Shown here: positions 26,901-35,607 of the stretch, one piece after another | How positions within the stretch are numbered: position 1 is the first letter of the stretch | How the letters are laid out: each line of letters opens with the position of its first letter | NCBI RefSeq assembly: GCF_011300455.1 | Contig: NZ_CP049869.1 | Location: forward strand, 744,001 to 808,000 | Length of the DNA stretch: 64,000 nucleotides | Source of the DNA: Sphingomonas piscis | Lineage (GTDB): Bacteria > Pseudomonadota > Alphaproteobacteria > Sphingomonadales > Sphingomonadaceae | Direction of reading: 5' to 3' | Program-made: the position numbers and the translations under genes | Notes under the pieces: generated by a model | Database searches by the model: none | The model's input: the letters and a program-made list of their open reading frames with translations, nothing else | Told to the model about the DNA's origin: nothing

Positions 26901-27316
26901 AGCGATGCGGCAGCGGTGTCCACATCGTCGGGCAGTAGCGCTGCGACAAGGCCTTCAGACCAGGCCTCGACATCTTCCCAGTGGAGAAAGCATTGCCCTT
27001 TTTCGCCCTTACGGGGGTCGGCGCGCTTCTTGCCCTCGCTGAGTAACAGTGTGAGCCGGGTCCAGGCGGCGCGGTCCTGCGGCCACACGAGGAGTGACGC
27101 GCCGTCCATAAGGTTGAGGCGGCAGCCCGCGACGAGGCGAACGCCGGTGGTATCCGCCGCCACCAGCGAGCGAACCAGCCCGCCGACGCTGTTCCAATCG
27201 GTGACGCCCAGCGCCGGATAGCCGAGCTGGGCCGCGGCGGAGAACAATTGCTCCGGGCTGGAAACCCCGCGCAGGAAGCTGAAGTGGGTGGTGGTCTGAA
27301 GCTCGACATAGGTCAT
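23954..27316 (-). CDS. dnaE2: error-prone DNA polymerase DnaE2 (ImuC)
   Basis: An 1120-residue C-family polymerase. The PHP domain is at the N terminus ([24 protein letters not shown]). The palm motifs [21 protein letters not shown] and [19 protein letters not shown] hold the catalytic aspartates. The HhH and OB-fold regions are C-terminal ([30 protein letters not shown]). ImuC works with ImuA and ImuB in SOS-induced translesion synthesis. It follows imuB by 8 bases in the same cassette. A stretch of 38 residues (about 791-828), rich in Pro and encoded by 24833-24946, is absent from ordinary family members and comes from a palindromic repeat inserted in frame. The start is set at the conserved MTYVEL rather than 11 codons earlier. 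Confidence 0.93.
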   Translation of the reverse strand: MTYVELQTTTHFSFLRGVSSPEQLFSAAAQLGYPALGVTDWNSVGGLVRSLVAADTTGVRLVAGCRLNLMDGASLLVWPQDRAAWTRLTLLLSEGKKRADPRKGEKGQCFLHWEDVEAWSEGLVAALLPDDVDTAAASLAAVRDIFGDRAHCALTYRRRPGDKQRLHALDQLARQHRVRSLATGDVLYDSPDKRMLQDVVTAIREHSTIDDLGFRRERFADRHLKSVAEMERRFADYPDAIQATADIAAACPFQLRELSYQYPDEIVMSGRSPQDALAHMARAALADRYPDGVPQRYADLLEHELRLVGRCNYAPYFLTVNSIVTFARSQGILCQGRGSAANSMICYVLGITSIDPIKHELLFERFISEARDEPPDIDVDFEHERREEVIQWIYNTYGHEHAALTAVVSRFRARGAVREVGKALGLPEDLTGALAGQVWGWSNEGVAETHVEQLNLDSTNPRLALTLDLARQLIGTPRHLSQHPGGFVLTRDRLDTLVPIEPAAMPDRRVIEWEKEDIEELGFMKVDVLGLGMLGCMRRAFDLLDEYRGVRMGLESLQDDDPKVFEMIQRADTLGVFQIESRAQMSMLPRMKPKEFYDLVIEVAIVRPGPIQGDMVHPYLRRREGKEVPEYPKPELEAVLKKTLGVPLFQEQAMKVAIVGAGFTPAEADALRRSMATFKFTGGVSHFQDKLIEGMVARGYSRDFATRTFKQIEGFGSYGFPESHAASFAKIAYASSWMKCHHPDVFCAALLNAQPMGFYAPAQIVRDAREHGVEVRAVCINASRWDCTLEPSLASRGEQRDGLPSSPSPLRKGENPHPNPLPLAGKGAWLPLRLGLRMVRGLANEHAARIVAARGDGSFTSIEDVWRRSGVPLAALERIAEADGFASLGADRRQALWQVRGLGEAPLPLFAAADARQAEVVEPFVQLHAMSEGREVVEDYRALQLSLRAHPVAFLRPELDRRRLTRCLDLNTTKDGRKVTVAGIILIRQKPGSAKGVLFATIEDETGIANIIIWPHKFETHRRVVLSSSMIAVRGTVQREGGVIHVIADTIEDYTPMLRAVGEMDFHHRVGRGDGATNGGSPDRGEEDRKWPKTNDQYHKPFRTGADPEQVIRQRTRDFH
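24833..24946. repeat. palindromic repeat element inserted in frame in dnaE2
   Basis: This 114-base stretch is a multiple of three, without stops in the dnaE2 frame. It contains three imperfect dyads: CCCTTTCCCGC/GCGGCAGAGGG around 24837-24860, CTCCTT/AAGGAG around 24877-24900, and CTCTC/GAGAG around 24924-24943. In the gene frame it encodes a peptide containing [13 protein letters not shown], the signature of a dispersed palindromic repeat common between genes of alphaproteobacteria. It interrupts the expected junction between WDCTLEP and [11 protein letters not shown]. Confidence 0.8.
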
Positions 27317-27324
27317 GGGCGGAG

Positions 27325-29129
27325 TCACCCGAACGCCCCGTGGAGCCACCAGCTATGGTCGCCGGTGCGTGGGTCGACGCCGTCGCCGCGGCGGAACAGC
27401 CAGAAGCGTGCACCGCCTTCATCCTCGACCTGGAAGTAATCGCGGACGCTGTCCGCCTCCTTGCCGTGCTTCCACCATTCCCCGTGGATCCGCTCCGGCC
27501 CGTCGGCACGGCGAACGACATGCATCTCACCGCGCCAGGCGAAGCGGATCGGCGGCTGGTCGGGGAGCTCGGCCATCACTTTGTCGATCCTCTCGGGCGG
27601 CGACAGCAGGCGCACGGGGCGCGGCCATTCGGCGGGCCAACCGGCGCCCTCCTCCAGCGGCGCGATTTTCCGGACGCTGCGTTCGGGGACGTCGCTTTCG
27701 ACGAAGGTGGAGCGGTAGAGCGCGCGTTGCCCAAGCCGCATCACCAGCCGGTCGACCAGCTGGCCAAGGTCGGGCACCGGGCCCTCGCCGCCAAGATCGT
27801 GCGCCACCGGTTGCGGCTGGAGCGGCTCGCAGCGGCCGGCGGTGAGGCGCATCGCCTCGATCCCGAACCCCGGCTCGACCGCCTCGATCTTCATTGCCAG
27901 CAGGCGATGGAGATGGGCGGGATCGCGGGTGGCGCGGGCAGTGCCGATGGTGAGACCCTGCTCCTCCCCATCAACGCGGGTGCAGGTCAGCGTCAGCATG
28001 CGGGCGCCAACCCCCTGCCCTTCCAGTGTACGAGTCAGCATGGCGAGCAGATCACGGAGCACCTGTTCGATAGCATCTGCAGTCGCGATCGGCTCCAGCA
28101 GGCGGAGGTGGGCCTCCAGTGGTTCTTCGGGGATGAGTGGATCAATTGGCTCGCCGGCCCGGCCCAGTGCCTGGTCGAGGCGGGTCAGCAGCATCTGGCC
28201 GAAACGCCGCGCCAAGGGCCCGCGCGGCATGGCGATGAGGTCACCAACCGTGGCGATGCCCATCCGCTGCGCGGTGCGGAGCGCCTTGTCGTCGATCCGC
28301 AGCGCCGCCACCGGCATGCTGGCGATCGCCTGCGCTTCCGATCCGCTGGCGCAAAGCGTCACCGGCTTTGCCGTGCATCGGGCCAAGGCGTGCGCAGCTC
28401 CGGCGGTTCCAGCAACGGCAATGCGGGCGGTGTAGCCCAGGCGCGCGCAGAAGCGGACGATACGCCGGCACATCCGCTCCTCGCCCCGAACAGGTGCGAC
28501 ACACCGGACAGGTCTAGCCAAAGGCCGGTCGGGTCCGACACCGCGACCCGCGGAGTCCAGCGCCGGGCCGTGAAGATCGCCAGCTGGGTCAGAACGGCTA
28601 GGTCCGCGTCCGGTTCGGAGGGGCGGGTCTCCAGCCCGGGGACCAGCGCCTGCGCCTGGGTCACGGCCATTCCGGTGTGGAGGCCGAGTGCGCGGGCGAC
28701 TGGGCAGGCGGCGGCTACCGTCATCCGCTGTCCGCTGCGTTCAATGGTGACGATGGGCGGGCCGTCCACAGCAATGGGGTCGGATATCATCACCGGCCGC
28801 TGCACCGACGGTCCGCTTCGGAACGGCACTTCCGCCGCTTCGCTCCGCCGCCCAAGCTCACGCACCGGCGGCTTCTGGTGGGTGGGCAAGCTGTCGATCT
28901 GCGCCTGCACCTCCGCGCGCCGGGCCCAGCGCGCACCGGGGCGCCAGCCGCCGCCGCGCGGGCAGGAGCAATCCTCTATCCGGTTGCCGATGTCCGGCGG
29001 ATCGGTGGGATCGAATCGGCGGGCGGGCGGCGGCGCAACAGCGTCATGCCGCCTGGCGGACGCCGCCCCGATCCGCCGCAGCCGATCGATGGGAAGGTCC
29101 GGCAGGAAGAGCGAGGCGACCCTCGGCAT
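27325..29129 (-). pseudogene. imuB: imuB (Y-family polymerase-like) with a single-base frameshift
   Basis: Two overlapping frames together make an ImuB protein. The first, from the ATG at 29129 (GGAGGG ribosome site), runs MPRVASLFLPDLPIDRLRR to GLWLDLSGVSHLFG. The second continues EERMCRRIVRFCARLGYTARIAVAGTAGAAHALAR to the stop at 27325. They join if one G is restored in the GGGG run of the coding strand (28484-28487). ImuB is a catalytically inactive Y-family protein that links ImuA and DnaE2 to the beta clamp during SOS mutagenesis. As read, translation would stop after about 250 residues, leaving the cassette non-functional. The gene overlaps imuA by about 86 bases and precedes dnaE2 by 8. 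A sequencing error in the run is a realistic alternative. Confidence 0.85.
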
Positions 29130-29811
29130 CACTGCCCTCCATGATCCAGTGGTGAGGCTCGCCGCCACGCTGGCGGACGAGATGGATGTTCCAGCGAGGA
29201 CGGCCGACGCCCGGCACCGGAAGCTCAGCCGACGGCACGCAGCCCACAGTCCAGCGGGTTACGGCGCAGGACGGTTGGACGAGGGGCTCGGCACCATTCT
29301 TGCGCCACTTGCGAAGCATCAGCGCCATGGTCCCGCTCTGCTCGGCAGCCAGTTGCAGCCGCCGGGTCGCGGCCATCGGCACCTGCCCAACCTCACCAAC
29401 CACCGCGGCCAGGCCGCCATGACGAAGCCCCTCTTCCATCACCGCCAACACATCCTCGTCGCGGCGGCATTCGGCCTGGATCAGCCGGTCGGGAGTCAGC
29501 CCCGCCTGCGCCAAACCGGGGGCAAACAGGTCGCGCCAGCGAAGAGCCCACAGCACCGGATAGGCCGATACGCGCGCCGTGATACCGGCGATGAACAGCA
29601 AGGCCGCGGCATCGTCGTTGATTTTGGAACTGGCGCCGGCCACCTCGTGCAAGGCCCCAAGCAGCAGCCCGCCGCCAAGCCGCGAATCCATGGCCTCGAC
29701 TCCGAACGACAACACGCCGGACGCATCGGTACGGCCCGCCATCTCGATGGCGCGAACCTCGGCACGAAGCGCTTCCAGGCGCGGATCGGATGATGGCAAA
29801 GCAAGGGTCAC
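29044..29811 (-). CDS. imuA: ImuA, SOS mutagenesis cassette protein
   Basis: A 255-residue ImuA/SulA-like protein. It has the family pattern of a RecA-like core: GVEAMDSRLGGGLLLGALHEVAGA (about 37-60), then ALLFIAGITARVSAYPVLWAL, and LAAVVGEVGQVPMAATRRLQLAAEQSGTMALMLR. ImuA is required for the ImuB/DnaE2 lesion bypass pathway and is SOS-induced. The LexA box lies 22 bases before the start. The C-terminal tail overlaps the start of imuB in another frame, which implies coupled translation. Confidence 0.88.
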   Translation of the reverse strand: MTLALPSSDPRLEALRAEVRAIEMAGRTDASGVLSFGVEAMDSRLGGGLLLGALHEVAGASSKINDDAAALLFIAGITARVSAYPVLWALRWRDLFAPGLAQAGLTPDRLIQAECRRDEDVLAVMEEGLRHGGLAAVVGEVGQVPMAATRRLQLAAEQSGTMALMLRKWRKNGAEPLVQPSCAVTRWTVGCVPSAELPVPGVGRPRWNIHLVRQRGGEPHHWIMEGSDAEGRLALPAGPSHRSAAADRGGVRQAA

Positions 29812-29832
29812 GGCGACTCGAACGACTCATTT

Positions 29833-29847
29833 GTTCTCTTTATGTTC
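29833..29847 (-). promoter_or_regulatory. LexA (SOS) box of the imuA-imuB-dnaE2 cassette
   Basis: GTTC-TCTTTAT-GTTC (reading GAAC-N7-GAAC on the coding strand) matches exactly the direct-repeat SOS box used by alphaproteobacterial LexA. It is 22 bases upstream of imuA. Repression by LexA and DNA-damage induction are inferred from this known motif. Confidence 0.88.
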
Positions 29848-29883
29848 CGTGAGTCGCAGGCCAGAGTCAACCAACTCCCATGC

Positions 29884-30402
29884 TTATTCGAGGGATGCGG
29901 TGACGCTGCTGAATGGACGGGCGAGTGCATCTCCAACGGCGAAAAAGGCGATCGATGCCGCCGTTGCGCCAACGAAGATGAAGCAAGCAAACTCCAGCAG
30001 GCGGCCGACCAGGCGATTATCCTCGAACCGCGAGCCGGTGGTCGGGCGCTGCGCCGCACGTCGCTCGATCGTTTCCGTTGCGACTGGACAGGCGAGCGAC
30101 TTGTCCGGCTCGTGGATCACGGCATCCATCGCGATCACGTCTTGCGTCTGGACTCCAAACCGGTCCTCGCCTGACCACACCGCCCGGGCGATGATCACAT
30201 GCTTCCCGCGCCGAATCTCGATATATTCCCCACGCCTGGGCGGCTGCCGCGACTGGATCAGCAGCCCGCGCGAGGACATGTTGAGGATGAGTGCGTCGCC
30301 CCAGCGCTCGGCGATGCGCATCCGCGCTTTGATGAGTACGTTGCGGCGCTGTTCCCGCGGTTTCACGTCTGCGACCCTCCCAGGCCGTTCGAAACGGCGC
30401 AT
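29884..30402 (-). CDS. PilZ-domain protein with a C-terminal membrane helix
   Basis: A 172-residue protein. The PilZ domain spans about residues 10-95. The arginine-rich entry REQRRNVLIKARMR supplies the RxxxR-type motif and NMSSRGLLI the [D/N]xSxxG motif for c-di-GMP binding. A single transmembrane helix near the C terminus (LLEFACFIFVGATAASIAFFAV) anchors it. Family members respond to c-di-GMP and alter motility, pili or envelope processes. It lies downstream of the Flp pilin gene, beyond a strong terminator. The ATG at 30402 is used because further upstream sequence is the terminator itself. No good ribosome site precedes it, so leaderless or read-through expression is possible. Confidence 0.8.
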   Translation of the reverse strand: MRRFERPGRVADVKPREQRRNVLIKARMRIAERWGDALILNMSSRGLLIQSRQPPRRGEYIEIRRGKHVIIARAVWSGEDRFGVQTQDVIAMDAVIHEPDKSLACPVATETIERRAAQRPTTGSRFEDNRLVGRLLEFACFIFVGATAASIAFFAVGDALARPFSSVTASLE

Positions 30403-30487
30403 GAGAGGTGAGGCGAACAGCCTCAGCAGTAACTTAACACCGGCACCGAAACGGATTCTTCTCCTCCGGTCGCACGTTTGTAGAGCA

Positions 30488-30521
30488 CAAAAAAAGCGGC
30501 GGCGCCTTTCGACGCCGCCGC
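30488..30521 (-). terminator. Rho-independent terminator of the Flp pilin gene
   Basis: A perfect 9-base stem GCGGCGGCG/CGCCGCCGC with an 8-base loop lies 26 bases beyond the pilin stop. On the minus strand it is followed by a run of seven or more T. A short T-run on the other side could make it bidirectional. Confidence 0.88.
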
Positions 30522-30546
30522 CCTTTTTCAACCGTTCGGCGAAAGC

Positions 30547-30705
30547 TTAGAGCTTCGCAGCAACGTTGTTGAAGGTCGTGCCCAGCTTGGTGCCGACGCT
30601 GCCCATGGCGGCAATCGCGGCAACGGCGATGAGGGCGGCAATCAGGCCGTACTCGATCGCGGTAGCACCATCTTCGTTCTTGATCAGCTTCAGAAACTTG
30701 GCCAT
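30547..30705 (-). CDS. Flp family type IVb pilin
   Basis: A 52-residue pilin precursor: MAKFLKLIKNEDGATAIEYGLIAALIAVAAIAAMG.... The prepilin peptidase site lies after glycine 13 (NEDG|ATAIEYG), giving the usual Flp start, followed by a long hydrophobic helix and a short tail (GTKLGTTFNNVAAKL). Flp pilins build Tad pili for surface attachment. No Tad assembly genes are in the window, so this is an isolated pilin gene, a common situation. An AGGAGA ribosome site lies 6 bases before the ATG. A strong terminator follows. Confidence 0.94.
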   Translation of the reverse strand: MAKFLKLIKNEDGATAIEYGLIAALIAVAAIAAMGSVGTKLGTTFNNVAAKL

Positions 30706-30732
30706 CTCTGGTCTCCTATAGGCTCCACTTGC

Positions 30733-30750
30733 GGGGAACCTCTGTTCCCC
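30733..30750 (-). promoter_or_regulatory. stem-loop in the 5' leader of the pilin gene
   Basis: GGGGAAC-CTCT-GTTCCCC is a perfect 7-base stem with a 4-base loop, about 28 bases upstream of the pilin ATG and just before its ribosome site. It could stabilise the abundant pilin mRNA. Role not known. Confidence 0.4.
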
Positions 30751-30851
30751 CACCCGGCCGTTCCATCGCCCAGGTTGCAGCCTTCCTATCCGCGGACCGG
30801 TTGAGAAAGTTTTAAAGCCAGCAGTTTCCGTACGTTAACCAATATCGCGGC

Positions 30852-32843
30852 TCAGCCGCCGAAAAGTTCCTCCAATGCGCGTACCAAATCCCCGACCGGA
30901 TCGCCGCCTTCGCTGCTCCCCGAGGCTGGCGCTTCGGACCGTTTCACCTTGGGTTTGAACGGCAGTTCAGGCCCTCCGCTTCCTTCGATGGCGATCGCCG
31001 AAGTCATGAAGTCCTTCCACATCCCGGCGGGAACCGTTCCGCCCGTCATCCCGCCGAGCGGCTTGTTATCGTCCCGTCCAACCCAGACTCCGACAACGAG
31101 ATTACCGGCAAAACCGACGAACAGCGCGTCGCGATGCTCTTGAGTCGTTCCCGTCTTCCCGAAGGTTGGAACACGAAGCGCCGCGCGTTTGCCGGTTCCC
31201 TGGTTAGCGGCCGACCAGAGAAGGTCGAGCATCGGCGCCCAGTCGCGGCGTCGGTCGAGGCTGCCGCCCCTGCTCCGGAAGAAGTCGGTGAAGCCCTGCT
31301 CCTCTTTTTCCTTGATGCTCACCCCTTGGGCGCTGACCGGGTACCTGCCGCCGGCCACGGCGGCGTAGGCGGCCGTAAGCTCCAGCAAGCTGACGCCCTC
31401 CGTGCCAAGCGCCGCGCTCGGATGGTTGGGCAGCGGCGTCGATATCCCAAGCTCCCGCGCCACGCGCAGCACGTTCTGGCGACCGACCTGTTCCGACAGG
31501 CGAACCGCTGCCGCATTACTCGAACGGGCGAATGCATCCCGCAAGGTGATGCTGCCGCGATACACCCCGTCCGAGTTGGCCGGAGTCCACCCGTCGATCG
31601 TGATCGGCCGGTCTTCGATCTTGCTGTCCGGCGTCCAGCCGGAACGCAGGGCCGCGAGGTAGACGAACAGCTTGAAGGCCGATCCGGGCTGCCGGCGCGC
31701 TTGCGTGGCGCGGTTGAATGGGCTCGCCTTGTAGCTCTTGCCACCCACCATCGCGACGACCCTGCCGTCCGGCCGCATTGCCACGAGGGCAGCTTGTGCC
31801 TGGGCGATCGGAGCGCGTGATATCACGCGTTCGGCGATCCGTTGGAGATCATAGTCGAGGGTAGTCTCAACCTTGACCTCGCCGAAGTCCGCCTCGAACG
31901 CGTCGCGGGCTTCGGGGGCAACCCAGTCGGCGAAGTACGTGCCTGCGGGCAACTTCGCTGCTTGCCGAACTGGGCGTGCAGGTGTCACCGCGGACGCCCG
32001 GGCAGGGGTTATGACCCCAGTGTCGGCCATTGCAGCCAACACCAGCTTGGCCCGCTTGCGCGAGGCGGCCAGGTTGCGCGTTGGGGCTAGGCGCGAGGGT
32101 GCTTGGACGACCCCTGCAAGCATTGCTGACTGCGCGAGCGTGAGATTTTCGGGCTTTTTGTTGAAATAGTGCCGTGCTGCTGCACGAAGGCCGTACACAC
32201 CGTCCCCGAAATAGACGCTTGATAGGTAGCGCGACAGAATCTCGTCCTTGGTCAGCCACGCCTCCAGCCAGAAGGCGATGATCACCTCCTGTGCCTTGCG
32301 CTTGTAGCTTCGATCGCTCGACAGGAAGCTGGTCTTGGCCAGCTGTTGCGTCAGCGTGCTGCCGCCTTGACGGACTCCCCCGGCCCGGAAGTTGGCCACG
32401 AAGGCGCGGCCGATGGCGCGCGGGTCGATGCCCCAATGGCGGCGGAACCGGCGATCCTCGATGGCGATGAACGCGTTGGGAGTCAGCGGATTGAGCTTGG
32501 CAACTTCAACCGGCGCTTCTTTGATTGCACCGCGCCGCGCAATGGCATGACCATCCGCGGTCATCAGGAGCATGGCAGGGTCGTCGAGCGGTTCAAGCGC
32601 CCGGGACAAAGGTGCAGTGACGATCAACCAAGCCAAGGTGATCAGAGTCAGCGCGGCAACAATGTACAGTGTGTGCCGCAACCAACGTCGGCGCTTCGGC
32701 GCAGGCTCCGGCGGCTCTGAGTCGAAATCCGTGGTGAGAGTGTCACTATCGGCCACCGGCTCCACGTCCGGAGCGGCGAAGGGGTCGGGCAGATCCTCGA
32801 CATTGGCGCCATTCCGCGCCCAAATCCCGCCGCCAAATGCCAA
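30852..32843 (-). CDS. class A penicillin-binding protein (PBP1A-type)
   Basis: A 663-residue bifunctional peptidoglycan synthase. A cytoplasmic N terminus rich in Pro and Asp is followed by one membrane helix (about 57-78). The GT51 glycosyltransferase domain has EDRRFRRHWGIDPRAI (catalytic Glu near 128) and GGSTLTQQLAKT. The transpeptidase domain has SAFK (catalytic Ser), SSN and KTG motifs. It polymerises and cross-links peptidoglycan at the cell surface. It starts with a TTG at 32843, preceded by a good GGAGAAGG site. An alternative subfamily assignment is PBP1C-like, but the acidic N-terminal tail and lack of the PBP1C C-terminal domain favour 1A. Confidence 0.92.
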   Translation of the reverse strand: MAFGGGIWARNGANVEDLPDPFAAPDVEPVADSDTLTTDFDSEPPEPAPKRRRWLRHTLYIVAALTLITLAWLIVTAPLSRALEPLDDPAMLLMTADGHAIARRGAIKEAPVEVAKLNPLTPNAFIAIEDRRFRRHWGIDPRAIGRAFVANFRAGGVRQGGSTLTQQLAKTSFLSSDRSYKRKAQEVIIAFWLEAWLTKDEILSRYLSSVYFGDGVYGLRAAARHYFNKKPENLTLAQSAMLAGVVQAPSRLAPTRNLAASRKRAKLVLAAMADTGVITPARASAVTPARPVRQAAKLPAGTYFADWVAPEARDAFEADFGEVKVETTLDYDLQRIAERVISRAPIAQAQAALVAMRPDGRVVAMVGGKSYKASPFNRATQARRQPGSAFKLFVYLAALRSGWTPDSKIEDRPITIDGWTPANSDGVYRGSITLRDAFARSSNAAAVRLSEQVGRQNVLRVARELGISTPLPNHPSAALGTEGVSLLELTAAYAAVAGGRYPVSAQGVSIKEKEEQGFTDFFRSRGGSLDRRRDWAPMLDLLWSAANQGTGKRAALRVPTFGKTGTTQEHRDALFVGFAGNLVVGVWVGRDDNKPLGGMTGGTVPAGMWKDFMTSAIAIEGSGGPELPFKPKVKRSEAPASGSSEGGDPVGDLVRALEELFGG

Positions 32844-32975
32844 CTGCGCCTTCTCCGAAACGGCTGAGTGCTTTAGCTTAGTAAAACAGTGAAGAGCAGA
32901 TATCCAGAGCCTTGCGGAACCTGCGCTCTACCGTCCGGCTTGGGACTGGCGCAGGCTGGGGCTAAGGACGCTGCG

Positions 32976-34451
32976 ATGAACGGGAACCATGCCTTTTCGG
33001 CCATCCTGCTGTCCCTTGCAGCGCTGTTGACGCCGGGCTGCAAAAAGGATGACGAGGCGCCGACCAGGGTGGCGGTGATCGGTTCCCGGATGAAGGTGGC
33101 CGATCCGTCCAGTTCAGTCCTAAGCGCCGGCGATCAACTCCTGGTCGCCAATGTGGCTCAAGGGCTCGTCCGCTTCGATGCACGCGGTCAGATTGAGCCT
33201 GGACTCGCCGAACGATGGAACGTCAGCGACGACGGGCTTAGCTATGTTTTTCGCCTCCGGAGCGCCGAGTGGCACGACGGCAGCAAGCTTACCGCGCAGC
33301 AGGTTGCCCGGCTTCTCCGTCGCGCCACCAACCAGGAGGGCCGCAATCCGCTTCGGGATAGCCTCGGTGCAGTGACGGAGATCGTCGCAATGACAGACCG
33401 GGTTCTGGAGCTCCGCCTGAGCGCACCGCGGCCGAATCTTCTTCAGCTGCTGGCCCAGCCCGAACTGGCGATCATCCGCGGCGGTGGCTCTGGGCCGTTC
33501 CAACTGGGTGAGGATACGGGCGAAGAAGGTCGTCTGACCCTGTCCCGTGAAATCCTCGTCAACGACGGCGACGAGGTGCGGAAGGAAGAGGTGGAGCTTC
33601 GACACCTCCCGACCCGCGAAGCGGTTGAAGCCTTCGCTCGCGGCGATGTTGACCTGGTGCTTGGGGGGACATTCGCCGACCTTCCAATCGCTCGCGGGGT
33701 TCGGCATCCCCGCAACGCCCTGCTTTTCGATCCCGTAGCCGGGCTGTTCGGGCTGGTGCCCGTCGACAGCGCCGGACCTTTGAACGAACCGGACGTCCGT
33801 CGCCTGCTTACCCAGGCGATCGACCGAGACGCCTTGATCGCCGCGTTGGGCGTTCCCAATCTGGCACCCCGAACGACGTTGCTCCAGACGGGACTTGAAG
33901 GAGTTCCGACGCTTGCGGCGCAGCCATGGTTTACCAGGCCGCTGTCGGATCGCCGCGCTTCATTGATCGCCGAATCCAACCGTCTGTTCGGCACCGATGA
34001 GAAGCCGTCGTTGCGGATTGGCCTTCCGGATGGTTCCGGCGCGGACCTATTGTTTGCGCGTCTTCAGGCGGACTGGGGCGCGATCGGCCTTACCGTGCAG
34101 CGGGTTGGTGCGACCGATCGGGCCGACCTTCGGCTGGTGGACGCGGTCGCGCCATCAACATCGCCGTCCTGGTTCCTTCGGCAGTTTCGCTGCGCCGTTG
34201 CGCCGATCTGCAGCGAAGATGCCGACGCCTTGCTGGACTCGGCGCGGCAGGCGATGGTGGCCGAGCAACGCGCCGCCTTCTTCCTTCAGGCAGGGCAAGT
34301 CATGGATGAGCAGGTTCTCTTCTTTCCTCTGACCGCGCCCATTCGCTGGTCGCTGGTGTCCCCCGCCGTCCAGGGCTTTGCCGGGAACCGCTTTGCCCGT
34401 CACACGCTCACCGGTCTAAGGACGCAACTGGAGCGGAGTTCGTCGGAATGA
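32976..34451 (+). CDS. ABC-type peptide/solute-binding lipoprotein (SBP family 5)
   Basis: A 491-residue extracytoplasmic protein. It has a lipoprotein signal ending LLTPGC (cysteine near 20), then an SBP_bac_5 fold: VANVAQGLVRFDARGQIEPGLAERWNVSDDGLSYVFRLRSAEWHDGSKLTAQQV, and the later PDVRRLLTQAIDRDALIAAL. Family members bind peptides, nickel or other solutes for ABC importers. No permease or ATPase gene is near, so the partner is unknown. AAGGA lies 7 bases before the ATG at 32976, which begins the signal peptide. It overlaps the next gene by ATGA, indicating an operon. Confidence 0.85.
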   Translation: MNGNHAFSAILLSLAALLTPGCKKDDEAPTRVAVIGSRMKVADPSSSVLSAGDQLLVANVAQGLVRFDARGQIEPGLAERWNVSDDGLSYVFRLRSAEWHDGSKLTAQQVARLLRRATNQEGRNPLRDSLGAVTEIVAMTDRVLELRLSAPRPNLLQLLAQPELAIIRGGGSGPFQLGEDTGEEGRLTLSREILVNDGDEVRKEEVELRHLPTREAVEAFARGDVDLVLGGTFADLPIARGVRHPRNALLFDPVAGLFGLVPVDSAGPLNEPDVRRLLTQAIDRDALIAALGVPNLAPRTTLLQTGLEGVPTLAAQPWFTRPLSDRRASLIAESNRLFGTDEKPSLRIGLPDGSGADLLFARLQADWGAIGLTVQRVGATDRADLRLVDAVAPSTSPSWFLRQFRCAVAPICSEDADALLDSARQAMVAEQRAAFFLQAGQVMDEQVLFFPLTAPIRWSLVSPAVQGFAGNRFARHTLTGLRTQLERSSSE

Positions 34452-34873
34452 GCACAGACACACAACGCCGATTGTCGGCACTGTCGGCCGAGCCGCAATC
34501 CGTCCGCCAGCGCATCGAAGCGCTCGAGCGGGTGATGGAAGGGTTGTTCGAGATCCCCGGTCTGAACCGGAAGGTCGGTTTGGACGTGCTGCTCGACTTC
34601 ATTCCCGGCGTCGGTCCGACAGCGGCGGCGGCGATCGGCGCTTATCTGGTGTGGGAAGCGCGGAATCTAGGCCTGTCCAAATGGCAGATCGCCCGCATGG
34701 GCGGAAACGTCGGAACGGACTGGCTGCTCGGGATGATCCCCTTCGTGGGCGCCATCCCCGACTTCTTCTTTCGGTCGAACAGCCGCAACCTCAGGATCAT
34801 CAAGCGGCACCTCGACAAGCATCACCCCGGCACCGCAACCCTGAACGCCGACACATTTACACGGCGCTTGTAA
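34448..34873 (+). CDS. DUF4112 membrane-associated protein
   Basis: A 141-residue protein with the DUF4112 pattern: LERVMEGLFEIPGLNRKVGLDVLLDFIPGVGPTAAAAIGAYLVWEARNLG, then GGNVGTDWLLGMIPFVGAIPDFFFRSNSRNLRIIKRHL. Two glycine- and proline-rich hydrophobic segments suggest membrane association. Function of the family is unknown. Its ATG overlaps the stop of the solute-binding protein gene and it is followed at once by the oxygenase gene, so all three are likely one transcript. Confidence 0.85.
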   Translation: MSTDTQRRLSALSAEPQSVRQRIEALERVMEGLFEIPGLNRKVGLDVLLDFIPGVGPTAAAAIGAYLVWEARNLGLSKWQIARMGGNVGTDWLLGMIPFVGAIPDFFFRSNSRNLRIIKRHLDKHHPGTATLNADTFTRRL

Positions 34874-34875
34874 CA

Positions 34876-35607
34876 TTGGGCGGATCGTCGGGCAGCTTCT
34901 CACTTCACCCTGATATCGATCGGCAATCACTCAGGCGCGACTTTGCCGAGCAGGGCTGTGTTCAGATCGCGCCGTTCATCTCCGACGATGCCGCTGAAGA
35001 ATTGCGGGACCATGTGATAGCCCGCGATGACTGGCGAGTGCGTGTTCTTGCAGGAAGCAGCAAGCCGATCGAGTTCGCATTGCCGGCCTGGACCGCGATG
35101 AGCGACACCCAGCGGCAAGCTATCCGTCAGGCTGCGGGACCCATCGATCGAGACCCATTCCGGTACATCTTTCAACAGATCGTTGTCATAGCCGACGACC
35201 TCCGCAACCTCGAACCAAGTACCGTACTCGGCCGATTCGCAGCGTTCATGTCGAGCGACCCGGTCGTTGAGCTGATGCGATTCCTTACCGGGGCGCCCGA
35301 CATTGACGCCGCGGACGCGAGCGCAACCCGTTATGGTGCCGGCGACTTCCTAACCTTGCACAACGACCATCTGGACGAACATGGGCGCAGGGCCGCCTAC
35401 GTTTTCGGACTCACTAAGGAATGGCGTACCGAGTGGGGCGGGCTGCTGCAGTTCCATTCCAAGTCCGGCGATATCCTGCATGGCAAGGTGCCGCGAATGA
35501 ACGCGCTGACCTTGTTCGCCGTGCCGCAGGATCACAGCGTCAGCCAGGTATCCAGCTTCGCGCCCAATTCGCGTTACTCGGTCACTGGCTGGCTTCGGGC
35601 CACCTAG
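34876..35607 (+). CDS. 2-oxoglutarate/Fe(II)-dependent oxygenase (prolyl-hydroxylase-like)
   Basis: A roughly 243-residue protein. Iron-binding residues are suggested by LTLHNDHLD (HxD at H-N-D), a second histidine in DHSVSQVS, and the 2OG-binding arginine in RYSVTGWLR near the C terminus. This arrangement fits the prolyl 4-hydroxylase-like 2OG-Fe(II) superfamily. The substrate is unknown. No ATG is available near the start of similarity (SGSFSLHPDIDRQSLRRDFAEQG), so a TTG at 34876, just after the DUF4112 stop, is proposed. It ends four bases into the convergent metallophosphoesterase gene. Confidence 0.8.
   Translation: MGGSSGSFSLHPDIDRQSLRRDFAEQGCVQIAPFISDDAAEELRDHVIARDDWRVRVLAGSSKPIEFALPAWTAMSDTQRQAIRQAAGPIDRDPFRYIFQQIVVIADDLRNLEPSTVLGRFAAFMSSDPVVELMRFLTGAPDIDAADASATRYGAGDFLTLHNDHLDEHGRRAAYVFGLTKEWRTEWGGLLQFHSKSGDILHGKVPRMNALTLFAVPQDHSVSQVSSFAPNSRYSVTGWLRAT

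Noticed and set aside
27340..29793. 817-residue open frame on the + strand
   Set aside because: It lies antisense to imuB and imuA, which have clear family motifs and a LexA box. Composition is that of a shadow frame.
32889..32975. upstream extension of the solute-binding protein by 29 codons
   Set aside because: The ATG at 32976 begins a lipoprotein signal and has an AAGGA site. The extension would place non-signal sequence first.
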